Assembly: GCF_000002425.4 (NCBI RefSeq)
Contig: NC_037266.1
Span: forward strand, 4,411,350-4,475,349
DNA: 64,000 nucleotides
DNA from: Physcomitrium patens
Taxonomy: Eukaryota > Streptophyta > Bryopsida > Funariales > Funariaceae
Direction: 5' to 3'
The position numbers were made by a program, and so were the translations under genes. The notes below the pieces were generated by a model. It was not told the DNA's origin, did not search any database, and saw only the letters and a program-made list of their open reading frames with translations. Shown here one piece after another: positions 25,391 to 37,988 of the stretch. Each line of letters begins with the position of its first letter. The first letter of the stretch is position 1.

Positions 25391-28235
25391 CTTTTGTAAC
25401 TTATTAATCTTTTTTTTAATGCGTATTAGATTATATGTTGCTCATAGATCTATTTTTGTATAGATCTTTGCTTGATTGAATTGATCAAGAAGTTCTAAAA
25501 TCCAAGATTGAGGATATCTATTCTTGATGTTGATCTTATTGAGTCGTCAATAGTCCACACACATCCACAAAGATCTATCTTTTTTCTTCACAAATAAGAT
25601 AAGAGTCCCAATTGGAGATTTAAAATGGCATATAAAACTCCTAGCTAAGTTTTCATTAATATATTCTTTGAATGTACCCAACTCATTTTGTCATAGACTA
25701 TAGATTGGTTCAAATTGTAATTGAACTCTTTCGTAAAAATTGATGGAACAATCATAAAGATAATATTCCAAAAGAATATTTATATTCTTTTTAAAAAAAA
25801 CATCCTAAAAATCTTGATATTAGCTAGGAATACTATTTGATGTCTTTTCAGTATCACAAATGGATATGACATATATAACAAAAGTTGAACTTCCTTTTGT
25901 AGCATGCATAAAAGTTTTTGTACCTAACGATAAGAGTTTAGATGTATTAGACTTATGTATTTTTACTTAATTAATAAAATTTTGGATTAAACTACCAAAA
26001 AAATCAAGGTTGTAAAAAATCCAATCTATTTGACAAGTATATTTTTTTAACCAAGTTAATTCTAAAATAACCAAATTAAATGAAAATCTTATTATATTAA
26101 ATATTACTATGCTATTATGATCTTTAATTACTACATCTAAAAGATTAGTTTCATACATAACATCTTTAGAAGATAGCGAATGATCATCTATGACTTCTAC
26201 ATGTACAAGTTTAGTTTTTTTGATTAATGATATCTCTTATTTTTTGACAAAATCTTCATCTACAAAACATGCTAAGGCTCCTAAATCTAACAAAGTTAAG
26301 ACTTTGTGATTTTTTTATTCTAAATAAATTTCAATTATAAAATAAGGTAAGAGGTCTAAAGAAAAAACAAGAGCTTTATTAGGAATTACAAAAGATTCTA
26401 GCTCCACAGCCTTATTATACCTAGAAAAACTTATTTTTCAATACATTGTCTTTTTTGGCAACCATGTTTCTCATTTTGCAGTTGCGTCATTTCTTTGGAT
26501 AATTTTAAGTAATATATTTAGCTTCTCTACAATATAAGTATAAGCCCTTTTGATGTTAGTGAGTCTTTTTTTACTTTGTAAGGTATTTAAAATGTATTGT
26601 ATCAATTTGCATTGATTATAGTCTTAATAAATAAGTTTCTAAGAACTTAGGACTTGCCATCATTATTTCACTTGTTCCTCTCCAATTAAGTCCTTATTCT
26701 TGACATCTTTCAAATAATCAATTATTGCATGCAATGGCTTAAGCAATAAATTATTTCAAAGTTTTTATCTTTGGCATTGTCAATAACAAATCTTTGACAT
26801 TATCTTTCAATCCATATCAAAATTGATTGATAAAGGCTTTATCATTCTAGTCCACATTGCAAGTAAGGTTTTGGAATTTAGCAACATATATGGTAGCTGA
26901 TCGTGATTCTTGCTGTAAAGATAAGAGCTTGATTTCTACTAATCTTTTTCAATAATTTTCTCCAAATATGGCCATAGACACTTTTAGGAATGAATTCAAA
27001 TCATAAAAGAGTCGTGAATCCTTTTCCATTAAAGGTGCAAACCAAAAGAGAGCACTTCTTGATAAAAATGTACCTATGAATCTGACTTGATTAAATCCAT
27101 CAGGATATTGAAAGAAATGCAACATCAGATAGAGCTTGACTTGTTGCAAAAAACCTTGAAATTTTGATCTTTTTCTATCAAACTTCTCAAGTATAGTAAT
27201 CCTTATCTTCGTTATAATTATAGAAGCAAAATTCCTTGGATTTAGTTGTGAGGCCAATCTACTTACTTCTTTCAATTGCATAACTTTTTGAAGGAAATTT
27301 TCAACTTTTTCCATAGACATAGGAATAGAATTTCCATAATTCATGTTGAAAATGCGTAAATCTTTTACTCTTACAGTGTAGACAAGCTTATAAAAATTTA
27401 CAATAGTTACAAATCTATTCTTACTTCTACTAAGAATAACATCTATAATTTTTCTTTCCATAGACAATTCAAATAAATTTAAAAAATTAAATTAGATGAA
27501 AGTAATCCACAACTTCTAATATTAAATAAAAATTTTAATAAAGAGAGATAATCCATTCTTTTTAAGAAAAAAATTAGTGTTAAAAAAAAAGATTATTTAT
27601 TTAAAAGTTGATAGTTTGTAACCTTCAAATCACAACAATAGAAATAGGATAATCCACTCACTTCTAAAAAAAGATAGAAATAGTAAATTAGTACTTTTAT
27701 CAAATTATCAAGGCTATGAATTTTTAAGAAAGAAATCCTCATTACATTCTTGTCTCACTGAAAAGAACTAAAAAGTCACTCAATGATGATATAGTATTAA
27801 ATCAAAATAACTATTGCTAAAAACAAGAAGACTATAAAGTCTTGAAACAATGCTAAGTACTAGAAAGACCTTGACAAGAGTGAAGAAGGCTTCAATCTTG
27901 CCTCTGTGTATATTCTTAACTAAGAGCTATACGGCAATGTCTTATCCAACCTCCAAAATGTGTTGACTTTATAAGATATGTATCTTAACTTACAAGACAA
28001 GTTTTCTATATGTATACCACATAATTAGCTTGTTTTGTAAGCTATTAATACGTGGTTAACTTATTGATCAAGTTTTTAACCTATCAATCAACTAGAAATA
28101 CATGTAAAGTCAAAGCAGCATCTATAAAGCTTTAGGAAGCTTTTTTATAAAATATTATGAAATAAATCTATTTTTATCAACTTCTACTTAATTATATAGG
28201 TAAATATTAGAATAAATATGTATGTCTATAATAAT

Positions 28236-28429
28236 AAACTGTAATCTCTAATAACAAATAAAAAAAATTATAAAAAAAACTAATCCACTTTGTTTAACAA
28301 TAAAATTTACTATTAAAAAACTAGAATATTAGTTTGAAGGTTGGTAATTCGTAATCTTTAAAATATAAAAATAGAAGTGGATTAATCTACTGATTTCTAA
28401 AAAAAACTAAAATAATGAGCTAGTAGTCT
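28236..28429 (-). mobile_element. Chromovirus leader between two LTRs
   Basis: The A+T-rich text resembles the leader of copy B at 27,480-27,700 (shared GTGGATTAATCYACT-like and TAGTTTGAAGGTT-like words). It separates the outer LTR from the 5' LTR of copy B. Confidence 0.45.
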
Positions 28430-28965
28430 TATCAAACTATTAAAGACATGAATCTCAAATACTCAAAAGATCAATACAGTGTTATATCACTCAAAAGTAC
28501 TAAATAATCACTCAAAGATGGAATAATATAAAATTAGAATGGCTATTGCTAAAGACAAGAAGACTAAAGTTTTAAAATAAGACAAAGAATTGAAAAGGCA
28601 TTGACAAGAGTAAAGAAGGCTTCATTCTTGCTTCCATATATACTATCTAATTAAGATCTACATAGTGACATTCTATAGAATCTTTGACAGGTGTCCAACT
28701 TATGAGACAAGTGTACAACTTATAAGACAAGTTTCCTATATATATACCACATAGTTAGCTTGTTTCACAAGCTATTAACATGTGTGATACATAGATAACT
28801 TATTGGCCAAATTTCTAACCTACCAATCAACTACAAACACATTTAAAGTCAAATATGTGTCTATAAAGCTTCTAAAAAGCTTTGATACAAGATAATATCA
28901 AATCTACTTATATTTATCTTCTATCTAACACTTCTTATTTAAGTAAATATGTATGTCCATGATAA
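28430..28965 (-). repeat. Chromovirus LTR, copy 4 of a four-LTR chain
   Basis: The segment aligns with the three other LTRs of this family (19,417, 20,095 and 27,715). Shared landmarks are GACAAGAGTAAAGAAGGCTTC and CTACAAACACAT. Ends are approximate. Confidence 0.65.
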
Positions 28966-29067
28966 TTGTTATACAATAATAACTTGCTTTAACTTTATAT
29001 TCCTAAAATAAAGCAAGGACCTTTAGCACTAATATAAATATATATGCTTGTAAGTATATATATATAG

Positions 29068-29113
<46 letters not shown>

Positions 29114-29278
29114 ATCTAATTTATTTTCAAAATTTCATATATTAGTCAATTGATTTTTTTTGTTGCGTTGAATTATAACTTTATATACATTCAAAAATTA
29201 ATTCTTATTTTTATTATTTATCAAATTATTTGGAATTTAAATTGACATATGTACACTTAAGATTTAAAAAATCTTTCT

Positions 29279-29315
<37 letters not shown>

Positions 29316-29880
29316 ATTAAAATATTATTTTTTAATATTATTTATATGTTAAAGAAAAATATTTGATCTTATATCAATATAATATATTTGGTGCATTAAT
29401 TGATTCTATTATTTTATAGATTTAGATGTTTAAAAAACTATAATCACTATTATTTTATTATAAATCTTCATTGATATAAATACACATAATTATTTGTACT
29501 ATTAGGAATAAATTTGTAATTTCAATTGTTTCATTTAATTTAACTTTATTTTTAACTAAAAGATTTGCAACATTCCAAAGCAATCTCTTTGTATACGAAA
29601 CTTTGAAAAAAGATTATCTACTTAATTACCTATATATACAAACATAATCAAAATCAAAATGGTAGACAACACCCTTCATTCATTCATCTTCTGCAACATT
29701 TGTGGATTTTGAAAGCACAACAAGGTCTACCATCCCATCCTAAAGAATGATATGGTAGAACAAACAATCACCCACATGTGAAAAGAAGAGTGGTGTCAAT
29801 AAATGACGAGACAAACAATCGACAACGTCCAAAAATGTCCCAAATAAAGTGTTATTGCATATTTGCCATATCTATAATCA
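28966..29880. repeat. A+T-rich border zone with two (TA)n microsatellites
   Basis: (TA)n runs lie at about 29,055-29,109 and 29,283-29,312. From about 29,650 the sequence becomes progressively less A+T rich toward the gene island. No gene was seen. Confidence 0.6.
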
Positions 29881-29899
29881 AACACAAAATCCCAACATC

Positions 29900-30950
29900 A
29901 ACACTTATATATACAAATATGGGACCGTACGACTCTCCACACCGCAAACCCTAAAATGGAGCACTGCCAGTGACGGAATCGGAGGGACGCGTGATTGAGC
30001 GCGCGATGCTTCCTCGTCGTCGTCACGAATTCCCACACGTGAGCTGCCCGTGAGGAGGAACTGTCCAGCCACCGATGCGGAGCTGCGCTGCGAGAGTATT
30101 TGTTACTATTCCCGTCGCTAATCTCGTATTCCTGCAACTGTGGGGGAGGGACCTTTGCAGCTGGAGGTGTGTGCCTCGTGCGCCATGTTCAGCCATAGGG
30201 GCCATGGATCCGCCATTTCTAGGGGGGGGTGTGCACATGATGGCCTGCTTCAGGGAGTTTCCCGGGCCCCGCTTTCGGAGCCCCCTTCGCTCCCTTCCAC
30301 TTGCGATATCATGGATCTGAATTCTTTGTATAAGTACAGCAGGGCTGGGTGATTGTGAAATAGCGTTGCGACTTCGTTTGTTTCCCACTCTTGGAGCACT
30401 GGAATCACGTCGTGTATCTGAGACCGAGATTGGCAGAGGCGATCGCCAGACGTTTGTCAATCTCGACTGCTCTCTCTGCTCGTGGTTTCAGTTCGCGAGG
30501 TGACATCGTAGAGCAAATTGTGCGGTCTCGGAGCAGGTAAGAGATGCTTAGCGGTTATAGCTTGCCTCTTTGATCGATGTGCAGTACGCTTGCAAGTGTG
30601 GGCTCGGTACGGTATGCTTTCTGGCTAGGATTAGCTACTGAATCTGCAGCATTTGGAAAATGATTACTTCGTGTATTGTTGGACCACCATTAGTAGCCAG
30701 CAGAATGCCAACCTTGGGTTTAGCTCCAATTAGATTCCAACTACGAGATGGTCTCGAGCATGAGTTCTATTTGTAGCTTATCCTCTCAGGTTCGTCACAT
30801 TGTACGTTTCAATTGAGATTAGTACAAATAAGTAGTTAAAAGTCGATAAGAATCTACCGACAAATGCTACGATGAATCAAAGCTTTATGATGCTATACGA
30901 TCAGCTGCGACCACTAGATAGTTTTGATGAACTGTTTCGCAAACTTGCAG
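29900..30950 (+). promoter_or_regulatory. GMD promoter, 5' UTR exon and 5' UTR intron
   Basis: GC-rich upstream DNA begins near 29,930. A TATA-like TGTATAAGTA lies at about 30,328-30,337. A leader exon probably ends at 30,535 in a strong donor (CAG/GTAAGA), and an acceptor TTGCAG lies at 30,945-30,950, ten bases before the ATG. The leader intron would be about 415 bases. The transcription start is not determined. Confidence 0.5.
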
Positions 30951-30960
30951 ATTGTTTGCA

Positions 30961-32445
30961 ATGTCTCAAGAGGCGGCGGCTTCGAAGAGGGCGCTCATCA
31001 CTGGTATCACCGGCCAAGATGGCTCGTACTTGACCGAATTCTTGTTGAAGAAGGGTTATGAAGTGCATGGGATCATCAGAAGATCCTCGAACTTCAACAC
31101 TCAGCGTTTGGAGCACATCTACATCGATCCGCACCAGTCCAGCGCTCGCATGAAACTGCACTACGGAGATCTGTCAGACGCGTCGTCATTGCGGAAATGG
31201 GTTGACTCGATCCGCCCGGATGAGGTTTACAATCTGGGGGCGCAGTCTCATGTGGGAGTGTCGTTTGAGAATCCGGATTATACCGCCGATGTGGTAGGCA
31301 CCGGAACGCTAAGGCTGTTGGAAGCTATTCGAATTCACATCCAAGCCACCGGAAGGCTGGTAAGTACTCTTGAAACCATTTCCGAAAGTCATCCTGCCTG
31401 ATCATTGATCATCACCGGAATCTTTAGTAATGCGCGTAGCCTAGCATGTGGCCTACGCCGGGGTGTTTTTTCTTTTTTAATTTTTGAGGCTTGCCTTCGT
31501 GAAGTGGCGCACTTTCTCACTTAAATACCGTCGTAATGGTTGTAAATGTTCAGGTGAAGTACTACCAAGCTGGATCTTCTGAGATGTACGGTGCCACTCC
31601 TCCGCCTCAAGACGAGACCACCGTGTTCCATCCTCGCAGCCCTTACGCCGTCGCCAAGGTGGCAGGGCATTTCTACACCGTGAACTACCGAGAGGCATAC
31701 GGGATGTTTGCATGCAACGGCATCCTGTTCAACCACGAGTCTCCCCGCCGAGGAGAGAACTTCGTGACGAGGAAGATCACTAGAGCCATTGGTCGCATCA
31801 AGGTGGGCCTGCAGAAGAAGCTGTATCTAGGTAACTTGAAGGCGTCTCGTGATTGGGGATTTGCCGGAGACTACGTGGAGGGAATGTGGATGATGTTACA
31901 GCAGGAGAAGCCCGACGACTACGTGCTCGCGACGGAGGATTCCCACACTGTGGAGGAGTTTCTGGAAGAGGCATTCAGCTATGTTGGTCTGAACTGGAAG
32001 GACCATGTCGAGATTGATCCCAGGTGAGCGATATCGAACAACGCTTCAGGGTCACCTGTTTCCAAATAGCTTTTAGGTTTTGTAAACAGATATTGCGACC
32101 TGGGTAAGTACCGAAGTGAACTAGGCTAGGTAATTAGCACAAAAAACAAGTGCCGGGAGTATCTAACCAGGTGGGGTTACATATATTGAAATTGAGATTG
32201 GTGAGTGCGAAAGAGATATATCTTAACCAGCGATCGTCGACTGTGGTGCTTACAGATATTTCCGTCCTTCGGAGGTGGACAATCTGCGAGGCAGTGCGCA
32301 GAAAGCGAAGGAGGTGCTGGGATGGCAGCCTAAGGTGCAGTTCAAGCAGCTGGTGGCGATGATGGTGGATGGTGATTTGGAGAAGGCGAAGCGAGAGAAG
32401 GTGCTTGTGGATGCTGGCTTCATTGACTCGCACCAGCAGCCCTGA
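30961..32445 (+). CDS. GMD: GDP-mannose 4,6-dehydratase
   Basis: This cytosolic enzyme converts GDP-D-mannose to GDP-4-keto-6-deoxy-D-mannose, the first step to GDP-L-fucose for cell-wall and glycan synthesis. Coding exons are 30,961-31,359, 31,554-32,023 and 32,256-32,445, all with GT/AG introns, giving 352 residues, the usual family length. It is an extended short-chain dehydrogenase. The NAD(P)-binding GITGQDG is at residues 15-21, the GSSEMYG active-site segment (Glu143) follows, and the Tyr164/Lys168 pair lies in YAVAK. The [19 protein letters not shown] block is conserved. The C-terminus [17 protein letters not shown] matches plant GMDs such as Arabidopsis MUR1. The first ATG after the leader intron is in frame. 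The gene looks intact, and its base composition is very unlike the flanking transposon DNA. Confidence 0.96.
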
Positions 32446-33815
32446 ATTTTGGGCACCGAATGAATAGTGTTAATAATTATATGAAACGAATGGATATAAT
32501 ATGACAGGCCTTGCAATATATGGTTAATATATTGATACATAGTGATATGTCAACCCGAGAGTACTTCTTCAATTAGGTTATAGCCTTAGCTTTGCCATGT
32601 AAGGCTTACAATATATTCTTCGCTGCCGCAGTGCTTAGCACACACCAAGTACTAGTTCCGAGCAATTTTAGTGGGTTGTTTATTCAGCAGAATGCACTGA
32701 CACCACTCATCTAGAATATAAGCCCGCATTCGGGTGCAAATCAATGCTATTCTCTGATGAGGACGATTTTGCCAACCTGTGCACCCTCCTTCGAAATGAA
32801 TATTCAATTCTTAACATGTTGATGGAACTTCACTATTATATTCTTTAATTAGAGTGACCAATTATAGAGGATCGAAGCTGCCTTCTATGTAATACATCTA
32901 AACTTTTTTATTGGTACTGTTGCACAGAAATGCCGAAGCATTCGGAATCTTTCTTTTTATATCATATAAAAGCAAGATACTACGGCTGACTCATGCTTTT
33001 ATTGTGGGTATATAAAGTTGCACCTCCATTTATATTCCAAGGAGGCTAGATTGCTCAATTTATCGGGAAATTTCTCAGTTAATTACTTCATAAATTATAC
33101 TGATTAATTCTCTTATGCCATCATTGTAGGTTTCTGCCCAGGGCAATCACTGGCCATCACTGCGCATATCCTGTGCATCTCCAAGAAATATTTTACAAGG
33201 TTATCGCCCTCCACAAATAGCTACTCCAATGATAGAGATTATACAATTATGTCGATAAGCTTCAGTAGAGAGTTTTCACATGAGAATTTCCGATGTGGCA
33301 ATAAGCGTAGTAAGACGAGCAATAATTTTGAAGTTTCCCGAAGTTTATCAGTTTTCCTATTCATTGCAAGAGCTGGAAATTGAAAGAATAAAGCATCGAA
33401 GTTTCAAAATTGCAAGATAATTTATTTGAGATAGTTTATTAAGATAATAATCAAGATGAATTTGACGATGTTCCCGAAAGAAAATATCCATAGTGAATAC
33501 TACATTGATGAGATCCATTTTTGCACTCCCTCTAGACCTCGTGAAGTCGCGCAATAGGTTATGGAAATACATATGCACAATATGTTCACATCCTTGAGAC
33601 AGGAGAGAAAATAGTACATTCACATGTACACCGTGACAGAAACACAAGTATATCTAACACATAACACCTCATGTACACTCTAATTACGCTCTATCGTTTA
33701 TATGTTGCCCTGCCTGGAGGTGAAGGTGTCTAAGATCCGATAAGCTCCCTTCGATTAGCAACTTCGGTGGTTAAGGATTCGTTACAGAATAATTGAGACA
33801 TCATGACCTCGAAAT
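32446..33815. other. Convergent intergenic region between GMD and the coiled-coil gene
   Basis: It holds the 3' UTR of GMD on the left and that of the minus-strand gene on the right. No conserved reading frame or repeat was found. Composition is intermediate between genes and transposon DNA. Confidence 0.5.
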
Positions 33816-36192
33816 TTATGCTTCAGTTGTGGTGGTTGTGGTGGTATTCACATCCTGCACGAACTTCTTGTCATCACTCTTGATGTCCTGCTCAGTCTCT
33901 TTCACCTCCTCCTGCAACTGAGCTGCTTTCTCAGCCTTCTTGACAGCTTCATCCTCACGGCCCTGGATGGCTTCCTTGTGCTCCTCCACTTGCACGCCAA
34001 CAGACTGGAGCTGGCTCTCAAGCTCTGCGTTCTTTTTGTTCAAGGCCTCAACTTCCTGCTCAAGCTCCTTGATTCTGTCTTGCAAAGCCTTCACCTTCTC
34101 GTCGACACCCTCGGCCTTTTGCACAGCCTCATCACGCTCCAAACGCAAGTTCTTCAGCTTAGTGCTCAAATCTGTGAGGCGGTCGGCGTGATTTTTTAAG
34201 TCATCATCCTTTGCAGCGAGAGCAGCCTCCTTCTCCTGCAGGTTGGCAGCAGACTCCTCACCAGCAGCAGCCTTAGATTTAGTGGCGTCCAATTCGGTAG
34301 CCAAACTCTTCTCAGCGTTGGCTTTGTCTTGCGCCTTTGCAGCCTCGTCCTCTAGGCTCGATTCAACATTGTCAATCTTGTCGTCTTTCTCAGCAGCCTC
34401 AGCTGCCTTCTCCTCTGCGATGGCTTCCTTCTCCTCAGCTTTAGAGAATGCTCCCATCATCTTACTCTTTAAGCCACCAATGCTGTCTATCAATCCTCCC
34501 TTCTCCTGCTTCAACTCCTTCGCCTCATTGCTTGCAGTTTCCTTATTCTTCTCTTCAGTTGCCACCTCAGATTCCAACTCCTTCTTGTCAGATTCAACCT
34601 CACCAACTTCCGCCTCAGTTTGACCAATGATTTTTTCAAGCTCAGCGATGCGCTCAGCCAACACACGTCCATGACCAGCATTGGCATCGTACTTCTTCTT
34701 CAAATTCTCAATCTCAGCCCTGAGAGTGCCAGTCTTTTCCTTCTCATTGGCAAGTGCATCAGCCAACATGTTGGAGCGTTCAACAGACTTCCTCAGCTCC
34801 TCCTTGTACTCTTCAACGGAGACTATGGACTTCTCCTTTTCCTCACCAACCTCAGTCAGCTTTGACTCCGCACTTTGAGCCTTCGATTCGAGGTCTCCGG
34901 CAACTGAGTCGAGCTCGGAGGCCTTCTCCTCAGCTGGAATTGCGCGGGACTTGAATTCATCAGCCTGGTTGCACGATGAGAAATATTTTTCAGAACCTCG
35001 CCAGAAGTGCGTAGATCAATAGTAAAAAAGAGATATAATCAAAGTCTTCTTCCAATTTACCTATTAATTCAAATCAGAATCGGAAAAGGAAAGATAAAAA
35101 TTATTAATTCTTTAAGGGACTGCATCAGAAACATCGCTCTAAATCAAGACTTCACCTTATTAGCAAGATCGCCAACTTTGGCTTCTTTCCCTTGAAGAGC
35201 GGATTCCTTATCAGCCAGCTTCTGACTCATGTCCTCAATCTTCATCTCCCTGTCTTGTAAGCCAGTGTGCACACCCTCCAAATCCTTCTCATATTTCACG
35301 TTCGTTTGCTCCAATTCTCCAAGCTTGGCTTGGTATTCTTTCATCTTCTTCTCAGCTTCGGTATACTTCTCATCTGCCTTCTTCAATTGAAGCTCTAGCT
35401 CAGCGGCCTTGGCACCGGCACCTTGAACCTCTCCTTCCAGATCCTTGACGCGAGCTTCCAGCTCAGATATCCTAGACTTCGCTTCGCGTGCTACTTTGTT
35501 GGACTTCTCGGTTTCATGGTTAGCCATGGCAAGCGCTTCTTCGCAGTCCTTGAGAGACTTCTTAAGTTTCTCATTTTCACCTTCTAGGTATGCCATTTTC
35601 TGAAACCACAGTTACCACGATTCAGTGCCAGCTGAGATCCATCAATATCCGACTCAGACTTCATAGCGCTACTCCCGCCCCGTAAGTTTCCCATCAATTG
35701 CGTATTTTTCCCGACCACAATAACGAATGTGGAGAATTGAGCACGTTTAATTTTACAACAGCCTCATGTCAATTCGAGTGTCACCACCAACAATGCATAC
35801 ATCGAATCAGCCAAGGCAATTGAGCATCACATCCACATGCAATCGGATTAACTCTTTAAACATAAACCATAACATAAATCACAATCCACTCAATTACGTT
35901 TCAAAATAAAATAAATAAATAAATTCTCATCTTCCGTATCGACAACCTCCTGTCACATAAACACTAAAACCTCATCCAAATTCAAACCGGAATTTCTAAA
36001 TGACACGCCAAAACCACTATATACCTCTTGGGCCTTCTTCCCGACATCCGATGGCACAACGACCTGCGCAGTGACAACCGAGCTGTTCTCAGGTCCTCCC
36101 ATCTTGTCCTGAGTCTCTTTCGCCTGCGATTCCAACTGCTGCTTGGCGTAGTTCACAGCCTCGGCGTTCTGTTGACTCTCCATGCTCGACAT
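33816..36192 (-). CDS. Long coiled-coil protein of unknown function
   Basis: Three minus-strand exons, 36,192-36,025, 35,599-35,156 and 34,964-33,816, join in phase 0 with GT/AG introns. They give 586 residues from the first ATG at 36,192, or 583 from the ATG at 36,183. Almost the whole protein after residue 55 is Lys/Glu/Ala-rich heptad text with few prolines, typical of an extended coiled coil. The last residues are a short Thr tract ending in EA. No transmembrane segment or signal peptide is visible, and the N-terminal 50 residues are Gln/Val rich. By resemblance it could be annotated as tropomyosin-, myosin-tail- or peroxisomal/mitochondrial division factor-like, but coiled coils mislead homology and the membrane anchor of the division factors is absent. 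A CT-repeat leader lies at about 36,232-36,262. Confidence 0.88.
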
Positions 36193-36231
36193 AGCTGAGT
36201 ATTCCGATCTCAATCTCCAATTCTCCCGAAC

Positions 36232-36580
36232 CGAAACACTCTCTCTCACTCACTCACTCAGTCGATCTGTTGAGGGAAGCAAAATCCCTAGGAAAGCTCC
36301 TCGACTAGTATCGGGAATCTGGACTCGCAGTGTTTGTAATCTCGCAGCGCCGGATCAAGTGAAGTCTGATTTGATTACAGCCATACTCCACTGCATAGTC
36401 ATATACTCGGGCATCTTTCCTGGCAAGGCGACGTGGCGGGGTCCGGCGTGAGGCGCCAGCTCAGACCGATCCTTGCGGTGCCACGTAGATCTAAAGCAGC
36501 CTCGGGAGTGGCACTCCCTGGGGTCGCCATGTGGCGAGCCCCACGCACATGTTGCTCCCATTGATCAAAGTTTTATAAAT
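36232..36580 (-). promoter_or_regulatory. Leader and core promoter of the coiled-coil gene
   Basis: On the minus strand a TTTATAAAAC TATA-like box lies at about 36,565-36,574, followed by GC-rich DNA and a GAGTGAGTGAGTGAGAGAGAG leader tract (about 36,235-36,258) before the ATG. The spacing would give a leader of about 340 bases. Confidence 0.4.
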
Positions 36581-37988
36581 AAATTAGGCGTCAGATGTTC
36601 TTCATCCTTTGAAACGGTCCTCGTTGTTTGTTAACCCTAATTAGCGTTCCACGGTATTTATCTTCGCAGCAAATTGAAAGTGTGCATTTAATTTTGCTCC
36701 TTTATATATGCTGTCTCGATTCTACTGGTTTTGAACGTATCATCTTGTTTGATTTGCCGAATGTTTCAGTTTATTTTTTATTTTTTTATTTTTTACCAAT
36801 CTTGTTTTTATAAAGACAAAATTGATTCGACTTCGAGAGGATTTTTTATTTTTTAATTATCATAGTCTGATTATTATGAATATTATTTGCATTGTCTTGT
36901 GCACGTAAACGCAAACACGCACACGCAAATATATATATATATATATATTTGTTAATATGCATACAATTAAATCTATCTCAACAATATGTACAGTACACAT
37001 GCCAAAAGTAATATAAAGGGCTACTTCATAATGTACATTTGAAATCTATAATACTTTGACTACTTACAATTTACATAAAAATTTCATTTAACAATTGAAA
37101 CTGTCAGAAGAGATTGCTTTTGGGAATGAAATATTTTGAAACATCAACCTTTGGTCGTATACTAAACTTTTTATTCGAAATTGTTTACCACAGTGAAAGG
37201 TAACTAATAAGAGAAAATTGCTGGTGGAAGACTAGCAGACGTGGCAGACACCATTCAGTATATGCCAGAGGATTCACTTTTTTCGCTTACTTGTTTTGTA
37301 ACTATGAATATTACCAGGATGGGAAACACCGAACTCCCATGAGCGGCAATAAAAGCGTGATTACCAAAGAGGATCTTCCGAACCTTCTGTGCAATGCTGC
37401 ACTAGAATGCCAGGTCACACACAGACCAAGTAAAAAAATCTAAGCAACAACCTTATTGACAGCACAGAGCTATATGCAGAAACATGAATGAACCCATTTG
37501 CAGGGCATTTAATCTCAAGGAAAAACACGTAACACAATCTCAAGAATTTACAAATCCTTCATCGATTAAAAAGGAAAAGAAAAGAAAAAAAACACCAGCC
37601 TAAAATCCTCTGTGGTTTCCGTGGGTTGAAATTTAAAGCTGGGAAGATGCGGAGTCGTAACAAGAACCACATCACCAACCACGAGTTTGAGGTGTGTACA
37701 CCTTCAGAACACATAGCTGGTCACAAGCAGCCTCAGCTTTCTTCAACTACGGACTGGTCAACAACCTCTTACTACTTTGGATCGCATTCTGTAGACAACC
37801 CTTGTAAGAGTAATGTCAGTGGCGTGAAATGTGTCTAACCAGAACGGGTGGCTAATAATGAATCAACTTTACGACCGATTCTGGCGTTGTTAACGGAACA
37901 CCGCCGACACACCAATGTTTTCTGATATGATAATGAGGAGCGGTGCTATTCACATACCAATTAATCCAATTCGAACGAATTAACAATG
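36581..37988. other. Intergenic region 3' of the JmjC gene
   Basis: Moderately A+T-rich, with a (TA)n tract at about 36,931-36,950. The part right of about 37,400 is probably the 3' UTR of the minus-strand JmjC gene. No other gene could be supported. Confidence 0.45.

Larger units (their letters stand above)
20095..28235 (-). mobile_element. Ty3/gypsy chromovirus fossil, copy B, with nested repeat
   Basis: LTRs lie at about 20,095-20,610 (3' LTR) and 27,715-28,235 (5' LTR). Between them, on the minus strand, are gag (27,467-26,949), RT (about 25,430-25,720), RNase H (23,220-22,849, with NYEIHNKELIVIVDLFEEW), the integrase zinc finger (about 22,340-22,390, CNICSRSK) and a chromodomain-like part (about 21,240-21,400). 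A copy of the LTR-like telomere-bearing repeat is inserted at 23,256-25,335. The whole is broken in many places and old, with LTR pairs clearly diverged by eye. Confidence 0.8.

Noticed and set aside
30023-30460. Minus- and plus-strand frames upstream of GMD
   Set aside because: The GC-rich promoter and leader DNA gives long frames by chance. They overlap one another on both strands and show no family content.
33940-34954. Several plus-strand frames opposite the coiled-coil gene
   Set aside because: They are antisense shadows of a Lys/Glu-rich coding strand (Ser/Leu-rich text) with no own start context or family similarity.
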